Below, one piece after another: positions 24,824-34,587 of a DNA stretch of 64,000 nt. Where the stretch lies: the NCBI GenBank assembly GCA_046346965.1, contig JAXMHB010000001.1, positions 186,001 to 250,000 of the forward strand, written 5' to 3'. The notes beneath the pieces were generated by a model that made no database searches, was not told where the DNA came from, and worked only from the letters and a program-made list of their open reading frames with translations. The number at the start of each line of letters is the position of its first letter. The first letter of the stretch is position 1. A program made the translations under genes and the position numbers. This DNA comes from JAXMHB01 sp046346965 (GTDB lineage Bacteria > Pseudomonadota > Gammaproteobacteria > Xanthomonadales > SZUA-5).

Positions 24824-25739
24824 GCTGCCTTTGCCCAAACGTCTGCTGCTGGGGTTGCTGCGGGCGATCGCCCGCTGGCCTTATCGCTGGCAGATGCGTC
24901 TGGCCTGGGCGCTGGCGCCGCTGCTGGCACGGCTGTCCGGTCGGCGTCGGCGCATCGTCGAGGCCAATATCGCGCTGTGCTTCCCCGATCTGTCTACAGC
25001 CGAGCGCGCGCAGTTGGTGCGGCGCAATCTGCGCTCCACAGCGGTCAGCCTGTTCGAGACCACGCTGGCCTGGTTCGCGCCACGCCACGTCACGGCCGGG
25101 ATCGTTGAGGTGCAGGGGCTGGCGCATCTGCAAGCGGCGCTCGCGCAAGGGCGCGGTGCGCTGTGCCTCTACAGCCACTTCACCATGATCGAACTCGGTG
25201 GGCGTTTGCTCAGCGAGGCGCTCGGGCGGCCGATGCACCAGATGGTCCGCCGCAACAATGACGCGGCGCTGGAGGCGATCATCGATGCAGGACGTCGGCA
25301 GTTCTGCGAGAAGACGGTGGAGAAGCGCGATCTGGCAGAGCTGTTGCGCTCGCTGCGCGACGGCCACCCGATGGGCTACGCACCGGACCAGGATTTCAAT
25401 CTGCACATGGCTTTCGTGCCCTTTTTCGGGCAGCCGGCCGCCACGCTGATGATGACCTCGCGGATCGCGCGGCTGTCGCGGGCGCCGGTGTTGTGCTGCT
25501 GGATTCGTCGCCAGCCCTCGGGTTACGGCTATCTGCTGCGCATCGATCCGCCGCTCAGCGAATTTCCAAGCGCCGACGCCGTCGCCGATACCGCGCGCAT
25601 CATGGCGCTGGTCGAAGCCGAGGTGCGCCAGGTGCCGGAGCAGTATCTGTGGGCGCATCGGCGCTTCAAGACGCGCCCCGAGGGGCTGCCGTCAGCCTAC
25701 GCGCACACGCTGCTGAAGCCGCGTCATCGGCGCAACTGA
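24801..25739 (+). CDS. Lipid A biosynthesis acyltransferase (LpxL/HtrB family)
   Basis: 312 residues. It has a short N-terminal hydrophobic anchor region, RRRRIVEANIALCFPDLS, the catalytic H-x4-E dyad in YSHFTMIELGGRLL, and MVRRNNDAAL, APDQDF and FVPFFGQPAATLMM, the standard LpxL/LpxM blocks. It transfers a secondary acyl chain to Kdo-lipid A on the inner face of the membrane. Whether it is the lauroyl or myristoyl enzyme cannot be decided. Its start lies inside the 3' end of the GT2 gene, so translation is probably coupled. Confidence 0.92.
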   Translation: MKPDAGAELPLPKRLLLGLLRAIARWPYRWQMRLAWALAPLLARLSGRRRRIVEANIALCFPDLSTAERAQLVRRNLRSTAVSLFETTLAWFAPRHVTAGIVEVQGLAHLQAALAQGRGALCLYSHFTMIELGGRLLSEALGRPMHQMVRRNNDAALEAIIDAGRRQFCEKTVEKRDLAELLRSLRDGHPMGYAPDQDFNLHMAFVPFFGQPAATLMMTSRIARLSRAPVLCCWIRRQPSGYGYLLRIDPPLSEFPSADAVADTARIMALVEAEVRQVPEQYLWAHRRFKTRPEGLPSAYAHTLLKPRHRRN

Positions 25740-25754
25740 GGCTGCCGCGCGGGC

Positions 25755-28700
25755 TCAGCGCAGCAGATCCGCCAGCGGCGCCGGTTGGGCGATGAAATAG
25801 CCCTGCGCGTAGTCGAAGCCGATCTCGCGCACGCGGTCCAGCGTTTCCTGGTTCTCGACGTGTTCGGCGACGGTACGCTTGCCCAATAGATGCGCGATCT
25901 CGTTGATCGAGCGTGCCAGCGCGTAGTCCTCGGCGGAAGTGGCGATGTCGCGGATAAAAGCGCCGTCTACCTTGACCACATCAAAGGGCAGCCGCTTCAG
26001 ATACTGATAAGACGACCAGCCGGAGCCGAAGTCATCCAGCACCATCGACAGCCCGCTGTCGCTGAGTCGCTTCATGCCGGCGCTGGCTTCGGCCAGTTGC
26101 GCAATGGCGGCGGTCTCGGTCAGTTCGACGCACAGCTGATTCAGCGCCATCGGCTGTTGCTGCAGCGTGGCGATGATCTCGTCGATGAAGGCCGGATCGA
26201 CGATGTTGCGTGCCGATACATTGAAGGCGATGCGCAGTGGGAGCCCGGCTCTGGCCGCGTGCAGCACGCGCGTCAGTTCGTGCAGTACGTAGCGGTCGAT
26301 GGCGCTGATATGGCCGTAGCGCTCAGCCGCCAGGATGAACTCGGTGGGGGAGCTCACACCGCCGCCCTCGTCGCGCATGCGCAGCAGCACCTCCAGGTAA
26401 TCCGGCCCCTGGCGCGCGCGCTCGCTCAGCGAGGCAGCGCGCTGTCCGTACAGCGTCAGCGCGTGGGTTTGCAGCGAGCGTTCGACCCGCTCCACCCACT
26501 GCACGGTGTCGCGCATCTGGCGCAATCGGGCATCGTCGCTCTGGTGCAGATACGCACGCCCGCGCCCCGATTCCTTGGCCGCGCCGCAAGCGCGTTCGGC
26601 ATCCCGCAGCAGGCTGTCGATCGAGGTGCAGGTCTCGTCGGCCCAGGCGACGCCGATGCTGAGCGAGGCCTTGATCGGGTGGCCGGCATGGCTGAGCGGC
26701 GTGCGCGTCAGCTGATCGAGGATCGCCTGGGCGCGCGCCTGCGCCTCGTCCGCGCGACCGCCGGGAAGGATGACAACGAACTCGTCGCCTGCCATCCGTG
26801 AGGCGCAAGCCAGCGGCGCTCCGTTATCCACGGCCTCGGCCTTCAGGATCAGCGCGACCTCGCGCAGCAGTTCGTCGCCGGCCGCATGGCCCAGCGACTG
26901 ATTCAAGGCGCGCAGGCGATCGACGCCCACCCACAACACCCCGATCGGCGTGCGCTCCTGCGCCTGCACCCAGATGGTCAGCCGGCGCTCCAGCTCCTTG
27001 CGGTTGATCAAGCCGGTCAGGGCGTCGTGGATGGCCTTGTCCGCCAATTGATCGTGCAGGCCTTCCAACATGCGCCGCCAGGCGCGATCGACCACGTTGG
27101 CATTGCTCTCGCCAGTCAATTGGATGGCGCCCGACTGCAGTCCGGCGCGCAGCTGTGCGCGGGTCAGATCGTCGGCCTTGTGCCCGAGCTGGGTGACGAA
27201 CACGAAGCGCGAGCGGTCCGGGGCGTGCCAAGCAAGTTTCAGCAGCCGGCGCTCGCGTCCGGGTGTCTCGAAGGCCAGCCACTCGCCCGGTTGCAGCAGT
27301 TGCAGCGCGCTGCCGATGTCGCCCTCGCCGCCGGCGTCGTCGGGGCTGCTGTCCAGCACCGGGGTCCGATAACGCACCCACAGCGTGGGCATGCCCGACA
27401 GGCAGTGTTCGAGTTCCTCCAGTTGTTCGCTGAAGTGGCCAGCCAACTGCAGATCGGGCGTGTAGCTCTCGCGCAGCCAGTGCAGGTGGGCGGCTGGCTG
27501 GGCCAGGGCATGGCCCTCGCGCGCCTGCCGCAGTGCCTGGTCCAGCGCCTCCAGTTGCGCCCGCATCTGCGCCCATTCGGGCGAGCCGGGGCCGTGGCGC
27601 ACCAGGGTCAGCACGTATTGTGGCGCCAGCTTCTCCTGCAGCATCGCCAGCAGCGCCTGCGGAATCTCGCGGCCGCCGAACAGCACGCCGAGTTCCTTGC
27701 CCACCATGGCACGCGCGTCCACCAGTCGCTGCTGGCCGATGCAGGATTCGACCACGCGCTCCTCGATCGCACTGCCGGCCCGGCGATGGCGCTGCAATAG
27801 TGCTTCCAGCTGCTGGACGGCATGCATGACCCGCTCGGCATCGAGCTGCGGATGCTCGGCAAGCTCGGCAATCACGCGATCGATACCGGCACGAATCTCC
27901 TGGGTTTGGACGTCATTGCGCTCGGCGCACAGCACGCTGCCGAACTCGATCAGTGCAAATAGCCGGCGCACGCCATCGCCGAGCTCTCCCGCACCTGCCG
28001 GTTTCAGCTGGGCGGCGAACAAGGGCGCCAGCAGCGGCCGGCTCCAGCCGCGGAACATGCCGGGCAGCAGCGGGTCGCTCTCCATCGCATGCTGCAGGCG
28101 CGACATCATCTCGACCGCCTCACGCTGGCGCGGCGCTACGCTCGCGACCGGCATGCCGGCCAGCTGGGCCGCGAGTTCCTGCAGCGTGTCGCGAAACTCG
28201 TCCATGTCCTGCGGCGCCGACCCCAGCATCAGCTCGCGCATTGCTTGCGTGAGCGCGGCGTCGGGCAGGGCGGGGCTGGAGTCGGCGGGCGGCGCCGCTG
28301 GATGCGCCAGCGACCACAGATGCTGCGTTGCCGCAAGCACCGACCCCGGACTGGCCGGGCGATGCAGGCCGCGGAAGGGCTCGGTCGCCATCTCGCCCGC
28401 CGGCGGGTGGGCGGGATCGGCCGGGGGAACCGCTGACGGCACCGCCTTCGCGACTCCTGCTTCGTCGGCGCGGGCTGGTCGCGTGACGCGCGCGGCGGGC
28501 GCTATGCCCAGCTGCTGCAGCCGGACTTGCAGTTGATCGAAAAAGCCTGACAGGTCAAGGACTTCTGCGTGACCGGCCAGGCGCAGCAGAAACTGTTGCA
28601 GGGGCGATTCGAGCCCGGCGCCGGCCAGCGCCTCGGTGAGCGCTTCCAGCGTGGCATCGACGCCCAGGGCCTCAATCACGAGCGTCGTCCGCAGGCTGGC

Positions 28701-29462
28701 CAATGTTTGCAGATACGGCCGCAGCGCCAGCCAGTGGGCGCGCGTCGCGCGTTCCAGCGAGCGTGCCGATTCATTGCGCTTCAGCCAGATTTGCATCTCG
28801 TCGTCTTCGACCAGTTGCAATGACAGCGAGCGCACCTCGGCGGCGGCATTGGCCGGCGCAGCCACCCAGGGTCGGCGCATGCGCTCAGCGAAGCCTTCGA
28901 TCGCGCGCAGCCGGCCGGCGTGCAGCCGCTCCAGGGCCATGCGCGCCGGCATGCCGGCGGTTTCCTCCTGCGCATCGAGCGCCAGTTGGTCGAGCGCCTG
29001 CTCGGCGTGCACGAACAGCTGACGGCAGCGCGGTAGCAGTTGACTGTGCAGCGCCTCCAGGATGGCTGCCACGGCGGCATCGACCAAGGGTTGGCGTTCG
29101 GCTGCAGGCGGCGCGGCGGGGAGGACTCGCGAGGGAGCAGCGGGCGTCTGCAAGCGCTGCAGCAAGCCCGGCGCAAGCTCGGCGTAGGCGATGCGTATGC
29201 CGCTCGCGTCGGCCTCGCGCACCCGGGCGTCGACGTCGGCGATCAGCTGTCCCTGGGCGTCGTGCCAGCGCAGCCGCAGGATGCTGTCACGGGTGAGGGC
29301 AGGGGCCGGGCGCGTGTTGGTGCGGCGCAGAAAGCCGCCGCTGACGCCCAGGCCATCGACGCGCCAATCGCCATCGGACTCGCCGCTTGGCAGCACCACC
29401 GAGATGCGCAAGGCGCTGCCTGCGCTCTCGGCGTTGGCTTGTCGCTCGCTGGGCACGTTCAC
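25755..29462 (-). CDS. Large DUF1631 protein with GGDEF and EAL domains
   Basis: 1235 residues from GTG 29462, chosen because GGGGAG precedes it by ten bases; the frame is open to 29612 with GC-rich filler. A PilZ-like N-terminal stretch (GDWRVDGLGVSGGFL) is followed by ~700 residues of DUF1631. The GGDEF domain has SRMAGDEFVVILPGG (AGDEF, near residue 894). The EAL domain keeps the residues for cyclic di-GMP hydrolysis: EVLLR in place of EALLR (near 1023), NVS, ELTE, DDFGSG, KVDGAF, AEHVE and QGYF. A bifunctional cyclic di-GMP protein is likely; which activity dominates cannot be seen. It converges with the lipid A acyltransferase gene, 15 bases away. Confidence 0.9.
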   Translation of the reverse strand: MNVPSERQANAESAGSALRISVVLPSGESDGDWRVDGLGVSGGFLRRTNTRPAPALTRDSILRLRWHDAQGQLIADVDARVREADASGIRIAYAELAPGLLQRLQTPAAPSRVLPAAPPAAERQPLVDAAVAAILEALHSQLLPRCRQLFVHAEQALDQLALDAQEETAGMPARMALERLHAGRLRAIEGFAERMRRPWVAAPANAAAEVRSLSLQLVEDDEMQIWLKRNESARSLERATRAHWLALRPYLQTLASLRTTLVIEALGVDATLEALTEALAGAGLESPLQQFLLRLAGHAEVLDLSGFFDQLQVRLQQLGIAPAARVTRPARADEAGVAKAVPSAVPPADPAHPPAGEMATEPFRGLHRPASPGSVLAATQHLWSLAHPAAPPADSSPALPDAALTQAMRELMLGSAPQDMDEFRDTLQELAAQLAGMPVASVAPRQREAVEMMSRLQHAMESDPLLPGMFRGWSRPLLAPLFAAQLKPAGAGELGDGVRRLFALIEFGSVLCAERNDVQTQEIRAGIDRVIAELAEHPQLDAERVMHAVQQLEALLQRHRRAGSAIEERVVESCIGQQRLVDARAMVGKELGVLFGGREIPQALLAMLQEKLAPQYVLTLVRHGPGSPEWAQMRAQLEALDQALRQAREGHALAQPAAHLHWLRESYTPDLQLAGHFSEQLEELEHCLSGMPTLWVRYRTPVLDSSPDDAGGEGDIGSALQLLQPGEWLAFETPGRERRLLKLAWHAPDRSRFVFVTQLGHKADDLTRAQLRAGLQSGAIQLTGESNANVVDRAWRRMLEGLHDQLADKAIHDALTGLINRKELERRLTIWVQAQERTPIGVLWVGVDRLRALNQSLGHAAGDELLREVALILKAEAVDNGAPLACASRMAGDEFVVILPGGRADEAQARAQAILDQLTRTPLSHAGHPIKASLSIGVAWADETCTSIDSLLRDAERACGAAKESGRGRAYLHQSDDARLRQMRDTVQWVERVERSLQTHALTLYGQRAASLSERARQGPDYLEVLLRMRDEGGGVSSPTEFILAAERYGHISAIDRYVLHELTRVLHAARAGLPLRIAFNVSARNIVDPAFIDEIIATLQQQPMALNQLCVELTETAAIAQLAEASAGMKRLSDSGLSMVLDDFGSGWSSYQYLKRLPFDVVKVDGAFIRDIATSAEDYALARSINEIAHLLGKRTVAEHVENQETLDRVREIGFDYAQGYFIAQPAPLADLLR

Positions 29463-29786
29463 CTTGCTCGATCTCCCCTTGCCGGGCGTCGGCCCGCTGG
29501 CCTGCGACCTCGCTTCGATTCTGCGGCAAATGAGCCCGGTGTCACAGGGCGGCGAGGCTGTGACCTGGCAGGCGGCGTGGAACGCAGGCGCCGTGCTCGT
29601 CAGCGCCGGCACGTTGGTCGCCGCCGGGCCGGGGCGATGCGGCGAGACCGCCGGACTGTTGCCACGGGCGGCTGCCAGCCTGCGTCCAAGTGCATGATTT
29701 TACGTCGATGTGCCACCTGTATTCCGGCATCCGCGCAGCCGCGTGTTAGCGTCTGCGCAGACTTGGGAGCCTACGGAGGGCGCCGC
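29463..29786. other. Divergent intergenic region, 324 bases
   Basis: It lies between the DUF1631-GGDEF-EAL gene and the thioesterase gene. The left 150 bases are an in-frame upstream extension of the former with no recognisable domain. Near the right end is a perfect 12-bp palindrome, GTCTGCGCAGAC (29751-29762), 25 bases before the thioesterase start. I see no gene and no clear promoter. Confidence 0.5.
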
Positions 29787-30194
29787 ATGCAGTTGCTGAT
29801 CGAAACGCTGGTGCCGGTGCGCTGGCGCGATTTGGACGCTTACCAGCACGTGAACAACAGTGTCTTTTTGACATTTCTTGAGGAGGCGCGCATCCAGTGG
29901 TTCGAGTCTTTGCCGGGCCCCTGGCGCAGTGCGCAGGCGGAGCCGGTGCTGGCAGCCATGCATCTCAACTTTCGACGGCCGATCCTGCATCCGGAAACGC
30001 TGCGCGTGGAACTGCGCGCCGAGCGTATCGGCCGCAGCAGCCTGACCATCGCCCATCGCATCACCTCCGCCGGCAACGGCGACTGCTTGTATGCCGACGG
30101 CAACAGCGTGGTCGTCTGGGTCAGCCCGACTGACGGCAGACCAGTGGCGCTACCCGAGTCGGTGCGCCTGCTGGCCTCAGGCGGTGGCGAATGA
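29787..30194 (+). CDS. Acyl-CoA thioesterase, hotdog fold (4HBT family)
   Basis: 135 residues. The motif VRWRDLDAYQHVNNSVFLTFLEEAR, given here as WRDLDAYQHVNN and FLEEAR, holds the catalytic Asp of the YbgC/FadM-type 4-hydroxybenzoyl-CoA thioesterase family. The middle has the beta-sheet core MHLNFRRPILHPETLRV. It hydrolyses an acyl-CoA thioester; substrate chain length is not predictable. ATG 29787 follows GGAGGG at 29775-29780, an excellent ribosome-binding site. The open frame far upstream is not part of the gene. Confidence 0.88.
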   Translation: MQLLIETLVPVRWRDLDAYQHVNNSVFLTFLEEARIQWFESLPGPWRSAQAEPVLAAMHLNFRRPILHPETLRVELRAERIGRSSLTIAHRITSAGNGDCLYADGNSVVVWVSPTDGRPVALPESVRLLASGGGE

Positions 30195-30303
30195 GTGCTT
30201 GCCGTTTGGCGAATGCGCCGGTGGCCATGACTTTTGGCCGATCGTCACACGAAGTTGCAACTGGAAGGCTACGATTCTTGCCTGGACATTCTGGGAGCCG
30301 CCC

Positions 30304-32577
30304 ATGCCCGTCACTCTACGTTCGGCGCTTGCAGTCGCCGTCTTTGCCACGCTGAGTTGCACCTCGGCCCATGCTCAAGTCGCCGGCGTCTGGCAATCGG
30401 TCGGGCCCGGTCCGTCGCACGGCGGCCAGGTCGAGGGCATCACCAATCGCGAAGTCGTTGGCGCCGTCAATGCGATCGCGGCGCATCCCAGCAATGCCGA
30501 CATCGTCTACGTCGGCGCTGTCAACGGCGGCATCTGGCGCACCAGCAACGCCACGGCTGCGGCACCGACCTGGACGCGCCTGACCGACACCTTGGCCTCG
30601 CTGTCAATCGGATCGATCGAGTTCGATCCCACCGACGCCAACCGGCAGACGCTGGTGGCCGGCGTCGCGCGCTCTTCCAGTCTGAGCAGCCTGGGTGGCG
30701 AGTTGATCGGCATGTTGCGTACCACCGATGGCGGCAACAACTGGAGCGTTTTGACTGGCGGCGCGCTCGCCGGCCGTCAGGTTATCGGCGTGGCGGCACG
30801 CGGCGCCACGTTGCTGGCGGCCACCGATCTCGGCATTTACCGGTCGACCGATACCGGCACCGCCTTCACGCAGATCTCCGGCGGTGCCGGAACCGGCTTG
30901 CCTAGCGGTGCGGTGTCCGATCTGGCGGCCGATCCGACTGTCAGCACGCGGCTGTACACGGTCATCACGGCCGCGCCCAATCGCGGTGTCTACCGCACGA
31001 CGGACACCGGCGCCACCTGGACCAAGGTGTCCGATGCGGCGCTCGACACCGTGTTGAACGCAGGAACCGGCACGCGTCGCACCGAGATCGTGGTGGGCGC
31101 CAGCGCGCAGGTGTTTGTCGTCATCGTCGGGTCCAACGGCCGCTTGGCCGACGTCTACCGCTCGCCCGACGGCGCCACCGGCTGGACTGCGCTCGGCGTG
31201 CCGACCACGGTGGAGGATGGCGGCGCCATCATCGGCATCCATCCCGGCGGACAAGGCAGCATCCATCTGTCGGCGGCGGCCGACCCGACCAATGCCAACA
31301 TCGTTTACGTGGGCGGCGATCGGCAGCCCTATTTTGGCGAGGGCATCGGCTCCAACAACTTCTTTCCGAACTCGATCGGCGCCAACGATTACTCCGGTCG
31401 CTTGTTCCGTGGCGACGCTTCGCAGCCGGCGGCCAGCCGCTGGACGCCGCTGACCCACAACGGCACCTCGAACAACTCCTCGCCGCATGCCGATTCGCGC
31501 GACATGGCTTTCGACGCGGCCGGCAATCTGCTGGAAACCGATGACGGCGGCGTCTACAAGCGCATCAACCCGCGGCTCACCACGGGTTCGTGGGTGTCGA
31601 TCAATGGCGATCTCACCAGTACCGAATACCACGGTATTGCGTACGATGCCGTTTCTGATCGGACGCTAGGCGGCGCCCAGGACACCGGCACCACCGAGCA
31701 GCGCAATACCTCCACGCGCATCTTCGACAGCGTGTCCACCGGTGATGGCGGCGACGTTGCCGTCGAAGATCGCTCCTCCACCGCCAGTTCGACGCGCTAC
31801 ACCAGCTTTCAGAATCTGGGCGGCTTCCGCCGGCGTACGGTGAATGCGGCCAATACGGTGACGGCGACGCAATTCCCCGCGCTGACCGTCACCGCGGGGC
31901 CGGCATTGACGGCGGCGTTCTACACGCCACTCGCCACCAATTACGTCGATGGTGCGCGCCTGCTGATCGGCGCCGCCAACGGTTTGTACGAATCGGCGAA
32001 TCGCGGCGATACCGTGGTGCAGATCGCGACCACCGCCGTCAATGCCTTCCGCGGCGACCCATTGGTGTACGGCATCGTCGGCAACGCCGATTTCATACTG
32101 GCCGGATCGGGAACGGGCATCTTCCGGCGCACCACCTCCGGCGGCGCCCTGAGCTCGATCGCGACCTTGCCTGCCACCGTGATTGACGTCGATGCCGATC
32201 CGGACAACGCCGCCAATCTGTTCGGCCTGACCAGCACCACGGTGCATTACTCCAACAACAGCGGCACCAGTTTTGCCGCCATCACCGGCAATCTGATCAC
32301 TGCCTTTAGCCCGGGCTCGCTGCGAACCATGGCTTTTGTGCCCGGCACCGACGATGCGCTGGTGGTCGCCGCTGATCGTGGCGTTTACGTGTCATTTGCC
32401 AGCGGTGGTTTCAGTGTCTGGCAGCGCCTGGGGACCGGCTTCCCGAATGCCATCGTGTTTGAGCTGGAGTACGACCGCACCGACAACGTGCTGGTCGCCG
32501 GGACCTTGGGTCGCGGTGCCTGGATCCTGTCGCCGCTGGTCCTCAGCGACAATCTCTTCCGCAACGGCTTTGAATGA
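30304..32577 (+). CDS. Exported Asp-box (sialidase/VPS10-like) beta-propeller protein with NGFE tail
   Basis: 757 residues. A signal peptide (LRSALAVAVFATLSCTSAHAQ) is followed by a propeller built of blades with Asp-box motifs: RTTDGGNNWSVL, RSTDTGTAFTQI, RTTDTGATWTKV and RSPDGATGWTAL. The usual S/T-x-D-x-G-x-x-W pattern also marks sialidase/VPS10-like glycan-binding propellers. No catalytic residues are evident, so binding or structural roles fit better than an enzyme. The protein ends SDNLFRNGFE, a C-terminal tail shared with two other exported proteins in this window. ATG 30304 is chosen because it starts the signal peptide and GGGAGCC precedes it. Confidence 0.88.
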   Translation: MPVTLRSALAVAVFATLSCTSAHAQVAGVWQSVGPGPSHGGQVEGITNREVVGAVNAIAAHPSNADIVYVGAVNGGIWRTSNATAAAPTWTRLTDTLASLSIGSIEFDPTDANRQTLVAGVARSSSLSSLGGELIGMLRTTDGGNNWSVLTGGALAGRQVIGVAARGATLLAATDLGIYRSTDTGTAFTQISGGAGTGLPSGAVSDLAADPTVSTRLYTVITAAPNRGVYRTTDTGATWTKVSDAALDTVLNAGTGTRRTEIVVGASAQVFVVIVGSNGRLADVYRSPDGATGWTALGVPTTVEDGGAIIGIHPGGQGSIHLSAAADPTNANIVYVGGDRQPYFGEGIGSNNFFPNSIGANDYSGRLFRGDASQPAASRWTPLTHNGTSNNSSPHADSRDMAFDAAGNLLETDDGGVYKRINPRLTTGSWVSINGDLTSTEYHGIAYDAVSDRTLGGAQDTGTTEQRNTSTRIFDSVSTGDGGDVAVEDRSSTASSTRYTSFQNLGGFRRRTVNAANTVTATQFPALTVTAGPALTAAFYTPLATNYVDGARLLIGAANGLYESANRGDTVVQIATTAVNAFRGDPLVYGIVGNADFILAGSGTGIFRRTTSGGALSSIATLPATVIDVDADPDNAANLFGLTSTTVHYSNNSGTSFAAITGNLITAFSPGSLRTMAFVPGTDDALVVAADRGVYVSFASGGFSVWQRLGTGFPNAIVFELEYDRTDNVLVAGTLGRGAWILSPLVLSDNLFRNGFE

Positions 32578-32597
32578 CGCGCAGCCAGGAATCGATC

Positions 32598-33566
32598 ATG
32601 AAGTCCAATTTCATCAAGTACTTGCCGATCGCCTTTGGCGCGCTCGCGGGGCTGCCGTCGCCGTCCTCGGCGCAGGACGCCGGCACCTACACGCTGGCGC
32701 CGGGCATTGTCGTCGACAGCCAGCGCGAATTGGCGTTCACGCTGGCGCCGGAAGGCACGCTGCAGGCCGTGGTGCTGGCCGATGGTCGCGTGACCTGGTC
32801 CAGCGTCGAGCCCATGTTGCCTCTGGCCGTGCAGGCCGGGCGCCTGCTGGCACTGGCGTCTACGCGCCAGCCGGGACTGGGCATGCTGGTGATCGTCGAT
32901 CCGGCCAGCGGTCAGGCGCTCGATCGCGTGGCCTTTGACCTGCCGGAGACGGTCAGCGCCGAGTTCATGCCGGGGCCGAATCGCAGTTTCAGCGCGCAGA
33001 TCGTCGGCGCCGGCGACGGCCTGCGCCTGCACTGGCGCTATGAGTCGCGTCCGCTGCGCGGCGCGGTGGAGATCGATGCGCAGGGCGAGCCCAATCCGCT
33101 GCAGGTGGAATCGGGTGCAGTTGACATCAGCTACGGCGGCGATCGGGCTTATGCCACGCCGGTGCGCGAGGCTGTCGCCGCGCCCGCGGTGCCCAGTCCG
33201 GCGGCCAGTTCGGAGGAGCGTTTGCCGAATGTGGCTGGCGATCAGTTTGTTGCCGTGGACCGGGCCTACGTGCTGGCCGCGGTCGCCGTCAGTGACCCTG
33301 AGCAGGGCGATCGTTACCGCTGGTCCATTCATGATCGCCGTCAGGGCAGGGCGCTCGGTACGCTCGAGTCCAGCTACGCGCTGGCGCCGTTTCTGGTCAG
33401 CGGCAGCCGCCTCGTGTACCGGGCCGAAGCCGAGGGCCGGAAGCAGCCCGATGGCCAGTGGCTGAGTCTGGGCACGCGTCTGGTGGGCTATGACCTGGCC
33501 GATGGCCGCATGTTGTGGTCGCTGCCGGTGAATCCGATGGTCTATCGCGGCCCGTTGCCGCCCTGA
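32598..33566 (+). CDS. Exported PQQ-like beta-propeller protein of unknown function
   Basis: 322 residues from ATG 32598, which gives a good signal peptide (MKSNFIKYLPIAFGALAGLP, then SPSSAQ). ATG 32574, overlapping the previous stop, is less likely. The body has repeated segments such as VVLADGRVTWSSV, GLGMLVIVDPASGQALDRV and LVGYDLADGRMLWSLPV, the Asp-Gly-Arg-x-x-Trp turns seen in PQQ/WD40-like propellers. It lacks the NGFE tail of its neighbour, from which it is separated by 20 bases, so the two are probably cotranscribed. I do not recognise a specific family. Confidence 0.75.
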   Translation: MKSNFIKYLPIAFGALAGLPSPSSAQDAGTYTLAPGIVVDSQRELAFTLAPEGTLQAVVLADGRVTWSSVEPMLPLAVQAGRLLALASTRQPGLGMLVIVDPASGQALDRVAFDLPETVSAEFMPGPNRSFSAQIVGAGDGLRLHWRYESRPLRGAVEIDAQGEPNPLQVESGAVDISYGGDRAYATPVREAVAAPAVPSPAASSEERLPNVAGDQFVAVDRAYVLAAVAVSDPEQGDRYRWSIHDRRQGRALGTLESSYALAPFLVSGSRLVYRAEAEGRKQPDGQWLSLGTRLVGYDLADGRMLWSLPVNPMVYRGPLPP

Positions 33567-33651
33567 CCCGGCGCTTGAGCCAGCCAGCGCTTCCCCAAGC
33601 GCGGAATCGACGATACTTCCTTGGTAGAGACTGAGATCAGGGCAGTGATAC

Positions 33652-34509
33652 GTGAAGATTCCCAAGGGTTTGCAGCCGCTCGTCGATGACGGCCTCGTCG
33701 ACGCCGTGCTGCTGCCGCTGAAGAGTGGCAAGGAAGCCTCGGTGTACGTGGTTCAGGCCGGCTCGGAGGTGCTGTGCGCCAAGGTCTACAAAGACATGGC
33801 GCAGCGCAGCTTTCAGGCGCGAGTGCAGTACCAGGAAGGCCGTCAGGTGCGTGGCAGCCGGCAGGCGCGGGCGATTGCGCGGGCCAGCAAGTTTGGCCGG
33901 CGCGAGCAGGAAACCGCCTGGAAGAACACCGAGGTGGATGCGCTCTACCGGCTCGCCGATGCCGGTGTGACGGTGCCGCGCCCGCGTGGCTATTTCCACG
34001 GCGTGCTGTTGATGGAAATGATTCGCGACGCCGATGGCCACAGCGCGCCGCGCCTGGGCGAGGTGGATCTGGATCCGGCGCAGGCACTTGATTACCACCA
34101 ACGTCTGATTCGCGACGTCGTGCGCATGCTGTGTCTGGGTTTGATCCACGGCGATTTGTCGGAATACAACGTGCTGATCGCGCCGGAAGGCCCAGTCATC
34201 ATCGACTTGCCGCAGGTCGTCAGCGCCTCGGGAAACAATGCCGCGCGGGCGATGCTGTTGCGCGATGTGCACAATCTGCGCGCCAGCTTCAGCCGCTTCG
34301 CGCCTGAACTGGCGCAGACCTACTACGGCGAGGAGATGTGGTCGCTGTACGAGGCGGGTCTGCTGCGCCCGGACAGCGTGCTGACCGGCGAGTTCGAGTT
34401 CGACGAGCACACCGCCGATCTGGCTGCGGTGATGGATTCGATCGAGGACGCCCGCCAGGTTGCGCTGATACGCCAACAGGGGCGTGAGGCCGCCGCCGAG
34501 GATGGCTGA
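33652..34509 (+). CDS. RIO-type protein kinase
   Basis: 285 residues. RIO kinase features are SGKEASVYVV (nucleotide loop), CAKVYKD (catalytic Lys), LIHGDLSEYNVLI (catalytic loop with Asp) and VIIDLPQVV (metal-binding Asp). Length and order match bacterial RIO1-family kinases. Archaeal and eukaryotic RIO proteins act in small-subunit ribosome maturation; substrates of the bacterial versions are not established. The start is GTG 33652; an AGGG lies slightly far upstream. It stands alone between the exported propeller genes and the metalloprotease gene. Confidence 0.92.
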   Translation: MKIPKGLQPLVDDGLVDAVLLPLKSGKEASVYVVQAGSEVLCAKVYKDMAQRSFQARVQYQEGRQVRGSRQARAIARASKFGRREQETAWKNTEVDALYRLADAGVTVPRPRGYFHGVLLMEMIRDADGHSAPRLGEVDLDPAQALDYHQRLIRDVVRMLCLGLIHGDLSEYNVLIAPEGPVIIDLPQVVSASGNNAARAMLLRDVHNLRASFSRFAPELAQTYYGEEMWSLYEAGLLRPDSVLTGEFEFDEHTADLAAVMDSIEDARQVALIRQQGREAAAEDG

Positions 34510-34587
34510 GCGCGCTTCGGTGCGGGATCTCGTCCTGGTGGCCGCGATTGCGCTCGTCGCGCTGAGCTGAAAAGCAGATCCGGATCA

